Part shown: positions 47,409-57,400 of the stretch, piece after piece
Layout: each line of letters starts with the position of its first letter
Position numbering within the stretch: position 1 is the first letter of the stretch
Assembly (NCBI RefSeq): GCF_004331255.1
Contig: NZ_SJOF01000016.1
Location: 25,471-89,470 of the forward strand
Direction: 5' to 3'
DNA: 64,000 bases
Origin: Acinetobacter sp. ANC 4173
Lineage (GTDB): Bacteria; Pseudomonadota; Gammaproteobacteria; Pseudomonadales; Moraxellaceae
The notes under the pieces: model-generated
Told to the model about the DNA's origin: nothing
Database searches by the model: none
The model's input: only the letters and a program-made list of their open reading frames with translations
Position numbers and translations under genes: made by a program

Positions 47409-47441
47409 AAAAAAAGGGCATGTTTTACACGCCCTTTTTTT
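47409..47441. terminator. Bidirectional terminator between small exported gene and dnaJ
   Basis: AAAAAAAGGGC and GCCCTTTTTTT form a stem, with inner TGT/ACA pairing across one mismatch. It is 10 bases from the left stop and 12 bases from the dnaJ stop, ending both convergent transcripts. Confidence 0.85.
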
Positions 47442-47452
47442 ATTGCTTTGAA

Positions 47453-48562
47453 TTAATCAAACAAACGATCAAAGAATGACTTTTTCTTTGGCGAAGAGTT
47501 ATTGTCTTCACCATCTAAAGTCACTTGCAGTTCTTTCAACAATTCACGTTGACGCGCTGTCAAGTTCACAGGTGTTTCCACCACAATACGGCAGAGTAAA
47601 TCACCCTGCATACTGGTACGTACAGGTTTGACCCCTTTGCCACGTAAACGGAACATTTTTCCAGTTTGCGTGCCTTCAGGAATTTTCAAACTCACACGAC
47701 CTTCCAGCGTTGGAATCTCAATTTCTTTACCCAAAGCGGCATCCGCAATGCTTACAGGCACATCCATATACAGATCTGCACCATCACGTTGGAAAATTTC
47801 GTGTTCACGTACCACAACTTCTACGTATAAGTCACCCGATTGACCATCACGAATGGCTTCACCTTTACCGCTTAAACGAACGCGATCGCCATTGTCTACC
47901 CCAGCAGGAATCGTCACTTCTAAAGTTTGCTGACGGTCAGAGACACCTGAACCATGACATTTTTGACAAGGGTTTTTAATAATCTTGCCTTGGCCACGAC
48001 AGGTACCACAAGTTTGCTGTACCGAGAAAAAGCCTTGCTGCATACGCACTTGACCTGCCCCATGACAGGTTTTACACGTTTCAACATCGTTCGGGTTTTT
48101 AGAACCTTTACCGTCACAGCTGTCACATGGTGCTGGCGCTGTAAAAGTAATGGTCTTTTTGACCCCTTTTACTGCTTCTTCTAGGGTGAGTTCCATAACA
48201 TAACGTAAGTCAGAACCACGGCGTTGGCGCTGCTGACCACGTCCGCCCCCACCAAAGGCTCCACCGAAAATATCACCAAATTGGCTGAAAATATCTTCTG
48301 CACTGAAACCGCCGAAGCCACCTCCACCGCCGCCACCTTCAAATGCACCATGACCCATACGGTCATACATGCTGCGCTTTTCGCTGTCGGAAAGAATTTC
48401 ATACGCTTCCGAAGCTTCTTTAAACTTTTCTTCAGCTTCAGGATTGTCTGGGTTACGGTCTGGATGATATTTCATCGCCAACTTACGGTAGGCTTTTTTA
48501 ATTTCATCATCACTAGCGGTTTTAGCGACACCTAAAACCTCATAATAATCACGTTTAGCCAT
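47453..48562 (-). CDS. dnaJ: Molecular chaperone DnaJ
   Basis: Stimulates DnaK ATPase and delivers unfolded clients. The 369-residue protein has the J domain (residues 1-70, with HPD at about 33-35), a Gly/Phe region ([16 protein letters not shown]), four CxxCxGxG zinc repeats ([32 protein letters not shown]) and C-terminal client-binding domains. dnaK is not adjacent, unlike in E. coli; upstream is a small membrane protein gene. Confidence 0.96.
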   Translation of the reverse strand: MAKRDYYEVLGVAKTASDDEIKKAYRKLAMKYHPDRNPDNPEAEEKFKEASEAYEILSDSEKRSMYDRMGHGAFEGGGGGGGFGGFSAEDIFSQFGDIFGGAFGGGGRGQQRQRRGSDLRYVMELTLEEAVKGVKKTITFTAPAPCDSCDGKGSKNPNDVETCKTCHGAGQVRMQQGFFSVQQTCGTCRGQGKIIKNPCQKCHGSGVSDRQQTLEVTIPAGVDNGDRVRLSGKGEAIRDGQSGDLYVEVVVREHEIFQRDGADLYMDVPVSIADAALGKEIEIPTLEGRVSLKIPEGTQTGKMFRLRGKGVKPVRTSMQGDLLCRIVVETPVNLTARQRELLKELQVTLDGEDNNSSPKKKSFFDRLFD

Positions 48563-48668
48563 AGCTGGCGATGCTCCTCACGGAATTTCATTTGATACTG
48601 AACAATGCTCTGAAATTGGGGGTGAAACGTGATTTTACAAGGGGAAAATGCTAAAAAATTTACAAATT

Positions 48669-49043
48669 TTAGAAAACCGCTTTATTTTTTATAAACTTAG
48701 AAAGCCCTTTAATCCAAGCATTCAGTAGATATAAAAAGGCAATCAATCCAAATACCACGCCTGCAACAGTACAACCCGTGACCCAAAGCGCGCTATTCCA
48801 AGTGAAGAAACATAAAGGAATAAACCACAAGGCCGCAAATAAACTGAGTACGGTATAAATAATGATATTTCGTATAATCCAAAGGGCTTGGGCTTGTAAC
48901 CAGACTTCAGTGTCCATTTGGGTCACTTTACGGGCAAACCAATAAGCAAAAATACCGCTGATAATGGTAAATAATGCCAAAAACATGAAGACATAAGAAA
49001 TCGCGATAGAACGGCGATACTTGGTTAAACTGTCTTGCTTCAT
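48669..49043 (-). CDS. Small inner membrane protein, unknown function
   Basis: A 124-residue protein with four hydrophobic segments (about 14-36, 53-70, 73-88 and 88-110) and charged termini. I recognise no family. It lies between dnaJ and an RND permease gene, all on the minus strand, about 100 bases before dnaJ. Confidence 0.7.
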   Translation of the reverse strand: MKQDSLTKYRRSIAISYVFMFLALFTIISGIFAYWFARKVTQMDTEVWLQAQALWIIRNIIIYTVLSLFAALWFIPLCFFTWNSALWVTGCTVAGVVFGLIAFLYLLNAWIKGLSKFIKNKAVF

Positions 49044-49184
49044 GTGCGATTAAACCTCATTACTACATCTTTGTTTTTTTTAATATGTAGCAAAATTCCT
49101 AAACTGAAATTTAATAAAAATATAAGGTGCTACTATATTGAAATTTTCGAACTTTCGCACCTGATATTACTAAAATATTTTGTA

Positions 49185-52100
49185 CTAAGCGGTCTTTTTC
49201 ACCTTAAACCATTGCGCATATAAAGCAGGTAAAAAGAATAGTGTGAGCAAAGTCGCAACTATTAAGCCACCCATAATCGCCACCGCCATCGGCCCAAAGA
49301 AAATACTGCGTGATAATGGGATCATGGCCAGAACTGCGGCCAGTGCAGTTAACAAAATTGGACGGAAACGGCGTACGGTCGCTTCAATAATCGCCTCCCA
49401 TGCGGTTTGTCCTGCTGCACGGTCTTGTTCAATTTGATCAATCAAAATCAAAGAATTCCGCATAATCATGCCAGAAAGGGCAATCGTGCCCAACATCGCC
49501 ACAAAACCAAATGGCTTATTAAACAATAACAAGAATAATACCACCCCAATTAAACCAAGCGGTGCCGTGAGTAAGACCATACTGGCGCGGGAAATACTTT
49601 TAAGTTGAATCATCAACAAGGTCATGACCACGGCCAAGAACAGTGGCATGCCCGCATTGACTGACTTTTGCCCGCGGGCCGATTCTTCGACGGTCCCCCC
49701 GACGTCTAACAAATAACCCGCGGGCAATTCTGCACGGACTTGCTGCATGGCATCGGACAATTCCGCCACCACCGTTGCGGGTTGTAATTTGGTACGAATA
49801 TCCGCGCGCACGGTAATGGTCGGTAAACGATTACGATGCCAAATCAACCCCTCTTCAAAACGGTATTCAATTTTGGCAATCTGGGCCAATGGTACAAAAG
49901 TCCCTTGGGTAGTCGGTACTGCCAAACTGGCCAGTGATTCTACGCTCAAACGCTCCGCTTCATCGCCGCGTAAACGAATATCAATTAACTCGCGCTTTTC
50001 ACGGTAGGGTTGCAATACCGCTCCCTGAATTGAACTATTCAGGAAATTGGCTAAATCTACGCTCGAAACTCCCATTTGGCGGGCACGGTCTTGATCGATC
50101 TGCAATTGAATAATCTTGCTGGGTTCACCCCAATCTAAATGCACATTGGTGGTATTCGGATTTGCCCCCACTACAGCAGCAACTTTTTGCGCCGATTGGC
50201 GAACCGAATTGAGATCTTCTCCCGAAATACGATACTGAATTGGATAGCCTACAGGTGGACCATTTTCCAATAAGGAAACCCGTGTCCGCACTTCAGGCAG
50301 TAATTGACGAATCTGCTGCTCTAGAGAGTGGCGAATGTCATTGCGATCATCTAAAGAGGATGCCAGCACCACAAACTGAGCAAAACTGGTTTGGGGCAAT
50401 TGCTGATCTAAAGGTAAATAAAAACGCGGCGAACCTGTCCCCACATAAGCCACATAATTTTCAATCCCGTGTTGTTTCGAAAGGAAATGCTCGACTTTTT
50501 TCACGGCCGCTTCTGTGGCTTTGAGAGAAGCGCCTTCTTCAAGTTTTAAATCCACTAAAATTTCAGCACGATTCGACGAGGGGAAAAATTGTTGCGGCAC
50601 CCATTTAAACATCAACACGGAGAGCACAAACATACCCAAGGTTGCGGCAATCACCGTTTTACGATAGGTCACACACCAGTTGACCCATGCGCGAAAACGT
50701 TGATAAAACTGGGTCTGATAGGGATCATGTTCTAGGCCGTGCACCATAACAGGCTGTGGCGCAGTTTTTTTTCTAAAGCGTGCCCAAAGCCTTTGATACC
50801 AAGGTGCTCGAGTCGGCCGTTGCTGAAAATCAGGCAATAACTTATCTCCCAAATAAGGGACAAACAGTACCGCAGCAAACCAAGACACAATTAACGCAAT
50901 GGTCACCACCTGAAAAATGGAACGGGTATATTCTCCCGTGCTAGAAGCCGCAGTGGCAATCGGCAAGAATCCTGCGGCAGTAATTAATGTCCCCGTCAGC
51001 ATCGGAAATGCCGTGGTTTTCCACGCAAACCCCGCGGCTTGCAAGCGGCTATAGCCTTGTTCCATGCGAATCGCCATCATTTCGATGGCAATAATGGCAT
51101 CATCGACCAACAAACCGAGGGCTAAAATCAGTGCGCCTAAAGAAATTTTATGCAGCCCGACATCAAATAAATTCATGCCTGCAAAGGTCATGGCCAGTAC
51201 CAGTGGAATGGAAAATGCCACCACCAAGCCAGTACGGAAACCCAAAGAAAAGAAACTCACCAACAGCACAATCATCACGGCCTCGGCCAAGACTTTCATG
51301 AATTCATGTACGCTGCGTTCAACTGCGACTGGCTGATCAGAGACTTTTTGTAGCTGCATCCCCAAAGGTAAGCTTTTCTGCAAGGTTGCAAACTCGGCCT
51401 GCAAGTTTTCCCCCAAAGCCAGAATATCGCCTCCCTTACGCATCGAAACCGCAATACCAATGCCGTTTTCACCCATAAAACGCATGCGTGGCTGGGCAGG
51501 TTCACTAAAGCCGCGATACACCTCTGCCACATCGCCCAATTGGATGGTTTGACCATTGACCAACAATGGCATTTTTTTCAGGTCTTCGACGTTATGCAAC
51601 TGACCACTCACGCGAATTTGAATACGATCGGTCTGAGTTTCAAAATAACCTGCGCTGGCTATGGCATTTTGTTGCTGTAAAGCCTGCTGAATCGCAGTGA
51701 TAGGAATGCCTAGTTGCGTGGCTTTGGTATTGGATAAATCTATCCAAATTTTCTGATCTTGCAGCCCAATTAAATCCACCTTACCCACATCTTGGACCCG
51801 CTGTAATTGCAGCTGTAAGCGGTCGGCATATTCTTTGAGTACCGCATAATCAAAGCCCTTGCCCGTGAGTACGTAAATATTGCCGAAGGTATCGCCAAAC
51901 TCATCATTAAAAAATGGGCCTTGCACATCACTCGGCAGTTCATGCCGAATGTCATTGACCTTTTTACGTACGTCATACCAGACATCAGGAATTTGTGCCG
52001 AGTGCAACGAATCTTTCGCAAAAAAAGTGACCAACGACTCCCCAGGACGTGAGTACGCCATAATGCGCTCATAATTGCCTGTGCTCATGAGTTCTTTTTC

Positions 52101-52307
52101 AATACGGTCAGTCACTTGCAGCGACACTTGCTTCGCTGTTGCACCCGGCCAATAGGTTTGCACCACCATGACTTTAAAGGTAAACGGCGGATCTTCACTT
52201 TGCGACAACTTGGAATAGGACACCATGCCGACGATGCCCAACAAGATCATCAAATACAGAACTAAGCCTTTGTTTTTCAGTGCCCATTCCGACAGGTTAA
52301 AATTCAT
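49185..52307 (-). CDS. RND efflux transporter, inner-membrane permease (HAE1 family)
   Basis: A 1040-residue drug/proton antiporter subunit. Twelve helices are divided by two large periplasmic loops, typical of the family. ALGLLVDDAIIAIEMMAIRMEQG (in pieces, about residues 393-415) carries the DD proton-relay pair in helix 4; the C-terminal half ends with SGMIMRNSLILIDQIEQDR. It resembles MexB-like pumps of the TriC/VexF branch. The adaptor gene overlaps it by ATGA upstream (52304-52307). No outer-membrane channel gene is in the window, so it probably borrows a TolC-type channel. Substrates unknown. Confidence 0.92.
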   Translation of the reverse strand: MNFNLSEWALKNKGLVLYLMILLGIVGMVSYSKLSQSEDPPFTFKVMVVQTYWPGATAKQVSLQVTDRIEKELMSTGNYERIMAYSRPGESLVTFFAKDSLHSAQIPDVWYDVRKKVNDIRHELPSDVQGPFFNDEFGDTFGNIYVLTGKGFDYAVLKEYADRLQLQLQRVQDVGKVDLIGLQDQKIWIDLSNTKATQLGIPITAIQQALQQQNAIASAGYFETQTDRIQIRVSGQLHNVEDLKKMPLLVNGQTIQLGDVAEVYRGFSEPAQPRMRFMGENGIGIAVSMRKGGDILALGENLQAEFATLQKSLPLGMQLQKVSDQPVAVERSVHEFMKVLAEAVMIVLLVSFFSLGFRTGLVVAFSIPLVLAMTFAGMNLFDVGLHKISLGALILALGLLVDDAIIAIEMMAIRMEQGYSRLQAAGFAWKTTAFPMLTGTLITAAGFLPIATAASSTGEYTRSIFQVVTIALIVSWFAAVLFVPYLGDKLLPDFQQRPTRAPWYQRLWARFRKKTAPQPVMVHGLEHDPYQTQFYQRFRAWVNWCVTYRKTVIAATLGMFVLSVLMFKWVPQQFFPSSNRAEILVDLKLEEGASLKATEAAVKKVEHFLSKQHGIENYVAYVGTGSPRFYLPLDQQLPQTSFAQFVVLASSLDDRNDIRHSLEQQIRQLLPEVRTRVSLLENGPPVGYPIQYRISGEDLNSVRQSAQKVAAVVGANPNTTNVHLDWGEPSKIIQLQIDQDRARQMGVSSVDLANFLNSSIQGAVLQPYREKRELIDIRLRGDEAERLSVESLASLAVPTTQGTFVPLAQIAKIEYRFEEGLIWHRNRLPTITVRADIRTKLQPATVVAELSDAMQQVRAELPAGYLLDVGGTVEESARGQKSVNAGMPLFLAVVMTLLMIQLKSISRASMVLLTAPLGLIGVVLFLLLFNKPFGFVAMLGTIALSGMIMRNSLILIDQIEQDRAAGQTAWEAIIEATVRRFRPILLTALAAVLAMIPLSRSIFFGPMAVAIMGGLIVATLLTLFFLPALYAQWFKVKKTA

Positions 52308-53425
52308 GATTTCGCTCCTGTCGCAGACTTGGTACTAGACAGTTGCACTGCTCGATTTTCTCGATCAATCGGGCGAATTTTTTGTTGCTCATGCAACAGA
52401 TGTACGCCCCCAATCACCACATAATCCTCTGGTTTTAATCCTGATAACACAGATACTGTATCGCGCCCATAAGCCCCTAAGGTGACTGATACTTTATGGA
52501 TTCGCGAATCTGGGTCAACCACCCACACAAAGGCCTGTTGTTCATTCGCCGACACACTGGATAAGGGCACACTTAAGATATTGTGCTGCAAGCGACTAAA
52601 AAAGACTCGTGCACTTTGCCCCAATTGAATCTCTTGACTCTGGGTCTTTAAGGCAACTTTTACACTAAAGGTACGCGACTGATCCGCCGCAGGAGAAATT
52701 TCACGCACATAACCCGCAAATTTTTCCTGTGGCTTCGACCACAAAGTCACCCATGCTTCCTGCCCAATACGGATGTCATTAATGGCTTGCTCAGGCACGC
52801 CAATGAGCACTTCACGCTCACCCGAAATCGCCAATTGATAAGCCGCTTGCCCTGCTGCAACCACCTGCCCTACTTCAATATGACGTGCGGTAATCACCCC
52901 TCTTTTGTCTGCAACGAGTTGGTTATAATGGGTCTGGTTTTGACTGACTTCATGGTTGGATTGCGCCTGTTTTAGACTGGCCAATGCAGCTTGATACTGA
53001 TTATTCATCGCATCGTATTGTGAACGGCTCACGGCGTTCATTGGCAACAATTGCTTAAAGCGTGTCAGCTCCTGTTCTGCCACTTTCGCTGCGGACTGAG
53101 CACTTTGCAATTGCGCGCGGGAAGCATTTAATTGTAATTCAGCATCTTTTACATCCAGCTTTGCCAGAACCTGCCCAACCCGAACCTGATCGCCAACATC
53201 GACAAAACGTTGCATGACCTGCCCAGACACCCGAAATGCCAAATCCGTTTGTTGTCGAGCTTTAACTTCACCCGCATAACTTTTTTGTTCAGTTAAAGAA
53301 GTGGATGGTTGTGCCACCATAACAAAAGGAACTTGTTCTGTTGTCGCCTGTTCTCGACTACAGCCCCAAAGGGTCAAACTGGATAAAATTATAAGACTGG
53401 CAATTAAGGTCTTGGCAGGGTTCAT
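52304..53425 (-). CDS. RND efflux periplasmic adaptor (membrane fusion protein)
   Basis: A 373-residue lipoprotein adaptor: signal ending LTLWGCSRE with Cys at about residue 22. The barrel/lipoyl motif VRVGQVLAKLDVKDAEL, alpha hairpin (about 90-160) and C-terminal beta domains follow the AcrA/MexA plan. The start ATG overlaps nothing upstream; a 36-bp palindromic operator lies 63-98 bases before it. It is first in the adaptor-permease operon, repressed by the divergent TetR protein (inference). Confidence 0.92.
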   Translation of the reverse strand: MNPAKTLIASLIILSSLTLWGCSREQATTEQVPFVMVAQPSTSLTEQKSYAGEVKARQQTDLAFRVSGQVMQRFVDVGDQVRVGQVLAKLDVKDAELQLNASRAQLQSAQSAAKVAEQELTRFKQLLPMNAVSRSQYDAMNNQYQAALASLKQAQSNHEVSQNQTHYNQLVADKRGVITARHIEVGQVVAAGQAAYQLAISGEREVLIGVPEQAINDIRIGQEAWVTLWSKPQEKFAGYVREISPAADQSRTFSVKVALKTQSQEIQLGQSARVFFSRLQHNILSVPLSSVSANEQQAFVWVVDPDSRIHKVSVTLGAYGRDTVSVLSGLKPEDYVVIGGVHLLHEQQKIRPIDRENRAVQLSSTKSATGAKS

Positions 53426-53487
53426 GCGTTGTGCTCTTATCTAAATGTCATTTTTAGGGCAAAATACTATGCTGTTCTTTGAACAAA

Positions 53488-53523
53488 TTTTAATTAATAT
53501 ACCATGCGGTACATTAATTAAAA
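53488..53523. promoter_or_regulatory. 36-bp near-perfect palindrome, TetR operator candidate
   Basis: TTTTAATTAATATACC-ATGC-GGTACATTAATTAAAA: 16-bp arms with one mismatch around a 4-base centre. It lies between the divergent adaptor and TetR genes, so it fits the operator controlling both. Confidence 0.75.
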
Positions 53524-53576
53524 GCCCTGTTTAAAGTAAATGACTTAATTAAGCGAAAGTGGAAAAATTTGTGCAA

Positions 53577-54194
53577 ATGAATGTCGGTCGGCCCAAAGAT
53601 TTAGAAAAGCATAAGCAAATTCTGCTGGCTGCCAGAAACCTGTTCCTAAAACAGGGCTATCATGGTTCGAGCATGAACCAAATTGCCCAAGAGGCTGGGG
53701 TCACTAAGCTGACGATTTATAATCATTTTCAAGACAAAGCCAGTCTATTTACCTGCGCGATTGAACTCACCTGCGAAAGTTTAATGGCAACACGTCCTTT
53801 TGAATTACATGCAGACAGCGATTTTGTTGAGGCTTTTGCTCAAGCCTGCCAAATCGCCTTGAACATTGTCTACTTACCCGAAGCAGTGAAACTGGAACAT
53901 TTGCTGATTGAACTGGCCGCCGAACAAAACCCCTTGGCGCTGCAGTTTTATAATGCCTCTCATCAAAAAATGAGTGATGGCTGGGAAGCATTTTTTCAAC
54001 AAGCCGCAGCATTCGGTTTTATTCAACATGGGGATGTCGAACAGCAACGCCTATTGCTGCTGTCTTTACTGCTAGGACTGCGCCATTTAGAAATTTTACT
54101 GGGTGTACGTGCGATTCCAACGCCTCAACAACAGCAGGAAATCATTCAACAAAGTATCGAGTTATTCATGCTGAAGTATGGATCGCATGCCTAG
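53577..54194 (+). CDS. TetR/AcrR family repressor of the RND operon
   Basis: A 205-residue regulator. The HTH lies at about residues 24-48 (NQIAQEAGVTKLTIYNHFQDKASLF), with a helical ligand-binding domain behind. The ATG at 53577 is used; an in-frame GTG at 53559 would add six residues, and ribosome-binding sites do not decide between them. It is divergent from the RND genes, with a near-perfect palindrome between. The regulator ligand is presumably a pump substrate. Confidence 0.86.
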   Translation: MNVGRPKDLEKHKQILLAARNLFLKQGYHGSSMNQIAQEAGVTKLTIYNHFQDKASLFTCAIELTCESLMATRPFELHADSDFVEAFAQACQIALNIVYLPEAVKLEHLLIELAAEQNPLALQFYNASHQKMSDGWEAFFQQAAAFGFIQHGDVEQQRLLLLSLLLGLRHLEILLGVRAIPTPQQQQEIIQQSIELFMLKYGSHA

Positions 54195-54339
54195 CGTCCA
54201 TTTTGATTGTCTCTCAGCTTCATTCCATTATCCAATTGCTAGTTTTATCAACAAAAGCTTGCGACTTTTGTCGCTCTGCTACTTGGCATTCAATTAAATC
54301 GGGGTATAGTCAAAAAGAATAAGAACTGGAGAATGGAAA

Positions 54340-57030
54340 ATGATTCAACAAATTGATGCTCCACTACGCGAAGACGTACGGTTACTGGGTAATTTATTGG
54401 GTGAAACCCTAAAAGAACATGCCGGGCAAGATTTGTTTAATCAGATAGAACAGATTCGGGCGTTAGCCAAAGGTGCACGTGATGGACAAGTTGAAGCCGA
54501 AAAGCAACTAGAGCAGCTTTTCCTCAGCCTAGAAGATGATGAAATTCTTCCGCTCACCCGTGCCTTCACACACTTTTTGAACTTCGCCAATATCGCCGAA
54601 CAATACCATGTGGTGCGTAGCCGTCGCCAAAGTGAATTTGATCCTGAAGCCCCATCGCCGAATCCACTCGATCATCTGTTCCAAAAATTTAAAACCCATC
54701 AAGTCTCAGCCGAACAACTCTACCAACAACTGTGTGAGCTCAAAATTGAACTGGTGTTGACTGCACACCCGACAGAAGTGAGCCGTCGTACCCTGATTCA
54801 AAAATATGATGGCATTAATGACTGTTTATTTAAATTTGATCAGCAAAAACTCACCCCGCGTGAACGCCAAGCGGTATTAGATGACTTAAAACAACTGATC
54901 TGTTCCGCATGGCAAACCGATGAAATTCGTCAACATCGTCCAACCCCTATTGATGAAGCCAAATGGGGCTTCACCACCATTGAGCAAACCTTGTGGAATG
55001 CAGTACCCAAGTTCATGCGTGAACTGGATGGAATGGTGGAACAGCATTGTGGGCAGCGTTTACCGCTACATGTGGCTCCTGTGCGTTTTGCTTCCTGGAT
55101 GGGCGGAGACCGTGATGGCAACCCGAATGTAACCCACAATGTGACCCAAGAAGTGCTGTGGTTGTCGCGCTGGAAAGCCGCCGATTTATATTTACGTGAT
55201 ATTGAAGACCTGCGTTGGGAATTGTCGATTCAAAACTGTAGCAATGAGTTAATGCAGGCTTTGGGTGCACCGCATCCTGAACCTTATCGTGAATATTTAC
55301 GTGACACTCGCGAACGCTTAAAAATCACGCGTGAATGGTTGGCCCATAAGTTACAGGGGCAAGATCAGGTCTTGGATGACAGTCGCGTGATTAAAAGCAA
55401 ACAGGAACTGTTACAGCCATTATTACTCTGCTATCGCTCTCTAATATCATGCAACCTGCCTGAAATTGCCAATGGAAAATTATTGGACTTTATCCATCGG
55501 GTCAATTGCTTTGGGATTGAATTATTAAAACTGGATATTCGTCAGGAGTCAGGACGTCATCGCCAAGCCATTTCTGCCATTACCGAATATTTGGGTCTGG
55601 GTAATTTTGAAACTTGGACAGAACAAGCCCGTCAAAACTTCTTATTACAAGAATTACAAAGCAAACGTCCGTTATTACCAAAGCATTTAAATGAACCTGA
55701 GCAAAGCCTGATTCTGCATCCCGATGTGCAAGAAGTATTTGCCACCATGCGGACCTTGGCAGAACAGCCTGCTGAAAGTCTAGGTGCCTATATTATTTCC
55801 ATGGCGGAATACCCGAGTGATGTGCTTGCCGTGTTGCTCTTACAAAAAGAAGCCGGCATTCAACAGCCTTTACGTGTGGTGCCGCTGTTTGAAACTTTGA
55901 AAGACTTGGATGGTGCAGCGCATACCATGCAAACGCTGTTCAGTATGCACTGGTATAAGCAGCACATTCAGGGCAAACATGAAGTCATGATTGGTTATTC
56001 AGACTCGGCCAAAGATGCAGGCTTTATGTCTGCCAATTGGGCGCAATACCGTGCTCAAGAAGAACTCACCGCAATTGCCAAACAACATGCAGTACAATTG
56101 ACCCTATTCCATGGTCGTGGTGGTTCCATCAGCCGTGGTGGCGCTCCAACCCAACAGGCACTATTTTCTCAACCTCCAGGTTCAATTTCTGGTGCTATTC
56201 GTGTGACTGAACAAGGCGAAATGATCCGCTTTAAATTCGGACTGGAAGGCATTGCGCTACAAAATCTGGAAATTTATACCGCAGCAACGCTCGAAGCAAC
56301 CTTACTTCCACCGCCAGAGCCGAAAGCAGAATGGCGCGAACTCATGCATCGCATGACCGATCTTTCGGTACAGGTTTACCGTCAAACGGTGCGTGAAAAT
56401 CCACATTTTGTGAAATATTTAAGAACGGTCACACCTGAACTGGAACTGCAAATGTTGCCATTGGGTTCACGCCCAGCCAAACGTAAAGTCAGTGGTGGGA
56501 TTGAATCTTTACGTGCCATTCCTTGGGTATTTGCTTGGACACAAATTCGCTTAATGCTCCCTGCTTGGTTAGGCACAGGTGCCGCCATTAACCAAGTGAT
56601 TGAACAAGGACATAAAGCGACCTTAGAGGAAATGTTGCAGCAATGGCCTTATTTCCAAACCCTGATTGATATGTTGGAAATGGTCTTGTCCAAAGCCGAT
56701 GGGCATGTGGCATTGTATTATGAAACTCACCTGACCCAAGATGAGGACTTAAAGGCTCTGGGCACCACATTGCGTCAACGCCTACAAGATGCAGTTGAAA
56801 CCCTACTCACCTTAAAAGATGAATCGAAACTGCTCAGTAGCAATGAAGTGCTGGATCAGTCGATGCGTGTGCGTAAACCCTACTTGCTGCCTTTACATCT
56901 GCTGCAAGCAGAACTCATGAAGCGACGTCGTTTATATCTGGCTGAACGTCAGGCTGAACATACCCCTGTCGATCATGCCTTAATGGTCAGTATTGCTGGG
57001 ATTGCCGCAGGTTTACGTAATACAGGTTGA
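54340..57030 (+). CDS. ppc: Phosphoenolpyruvate carboxylase
   Basis: Makes oxaloacetate from PEP and bicarbonate. The 896-residue protein has LVLTAHPTEVSRRT (catalytic His, about 141-154), SWMGGDRDGNPNV, HGRGGSISRGGAPT with catalytic Arg/His, and RQTVRENPHFVKYL, and ends in the conserved IAAGLRNTG. The length fits bacterial PEPC (about 880). GGAGAATGG lies at the start. It is a single gene. Two strong hairpins without T-runs follow. Confidence 0.96.
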   Translation: MIQQIDAPLREDVRLLGNLLGETLKEHAGQDLFNQIEQIRALAKGARDGQVEAEKQLEQLFLSLEDDEILPLTRAFTHFLNFANIAEQYHVVRSRRQSEFDPEAPSPNPLDHLFQKFKTHQVSAEQLYQQLCELKIELVLTAHPTEVSRRTLIQKYDGINDCLFKFDQQKLTPRERQAVLDDLKQLICSAWQTDEIRQHRPTPIDEAKWGFTTIEQTLWNAVPKFMRELDGMVEQHCGQRLPLHVAPVRFASWMGGDRDGNPNVTHNVTQEVLWLSRWKAADLYLRDIEDLRWELSIQNCSNELMQALGAPHPEPYREYLRDTRERLKITREWLAHKLQGQDQVLDDSRVIKSKQELLQPLLLCYRSLISCNLPEIANGKLLDFIHRVNCFGIELLKLDIRQESGRHRQAISAITEYLGLGNFETWTEQARQNFLLQELQSKRPLLPKHLNEPEQSLILHPDVQEVFATMRTLAEQPAESLGAYIISMAEYPSDVLAVLLLQKEAGIQQPLRVVPLFETLKDLDGAAHTMQTLFSMHWYKQHIQGKHEVMIGYSDSAKDAGFMSANWAQYRAQEELTAIAKQHAVQLTLFHGRGGSISRGGAPTQQALFSQPPGSISGAIRVTEQGEMIRFKFGLEGIALQNLEIYTAATLEATLLPPPEPKAEWRELMHRMTDLSVQVYRQTVRENPHFVKYLRTVTPELELQMLPLGSRPAKRKVSGGIESLRAIPWVFAWTQIRLMLPAWLGTGAAINQVIEQGHKATLEEMLQQWPYFQTLIDMLEMVLSKADGHVALYYETHLTQDEDLKALGTTLRQRLQDAVETLLTLKDESKLLSSNEVLDQSMRVRKPYLLPLHLLQAELMKRRRLYLAERQAEHTPVDHALMVSIAGIAAGLRNTG

Positions 57031-57045
57031 TGCACGCGTCTACGG

Positions 57046-57076
57046 TTGGCAACCCGAAGTTTTTCGGTGTTGCCAA
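57046..57076. terminator. Hairpin 1 after ppc
   Basis: TTGGCAACCCGAA and TTCGG-T-GTTGCCAA pair over 13 bp with one bulged T and a 4-base loop. No T-run follows, so it may end transcription with Rho or stabilise the mRNA end. Confidence 0.5.
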
Positions 57077-57087
57077 TACGGCATTTG

Positions 57088-57109
57088 ATTTTGCCTGAAT
57101 TGGCAAAAT
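57088..57109. terminator. Hairpin 2 after ppc
   Basis: ATTTTGCC-TGAATT-GGCAAAAT is a perfect 8-bp hairpin, 11 bases beyond the first. Its core GCC/GGC echoes the first hairpin. Confidence 0.45.
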
Positions 57110-57400
57110 AGTTCTTGTTACGTTCAATTTTCAGCAGTTTTTTTACATTGTTAAAAAAAATTTGAAAGATTGATAAAAAATATTTATTGCTGAGCAAAGC
57201 GGATAAATTGGATTTATCGACTATAATTTATAGAATAATATATTGATTTATGGTTAATTTAAAAATTAACATATTTTACCACTTGGTATAAAATTATTAT
57301 AAATCAGACTTCTACTTAATCTAAAATTAAAAATCAATGATTAAATCACTCGAAAAGAAAGAGTATGATGTGCACAATTTATTTCTAAAGCGATCAATTT

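Larger units (their letters stand above)
57031..57400. other. Intergenic region between ppc and NCS2 permease
   Basis: 370 bases, very AT-rich on its right two thirds. It holds two hairpins behind ppc (listed separately) and, near 57364, a TATGAT -10 candidate for the permease gene. No coding frame is convincing. Confidence 0.45.
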
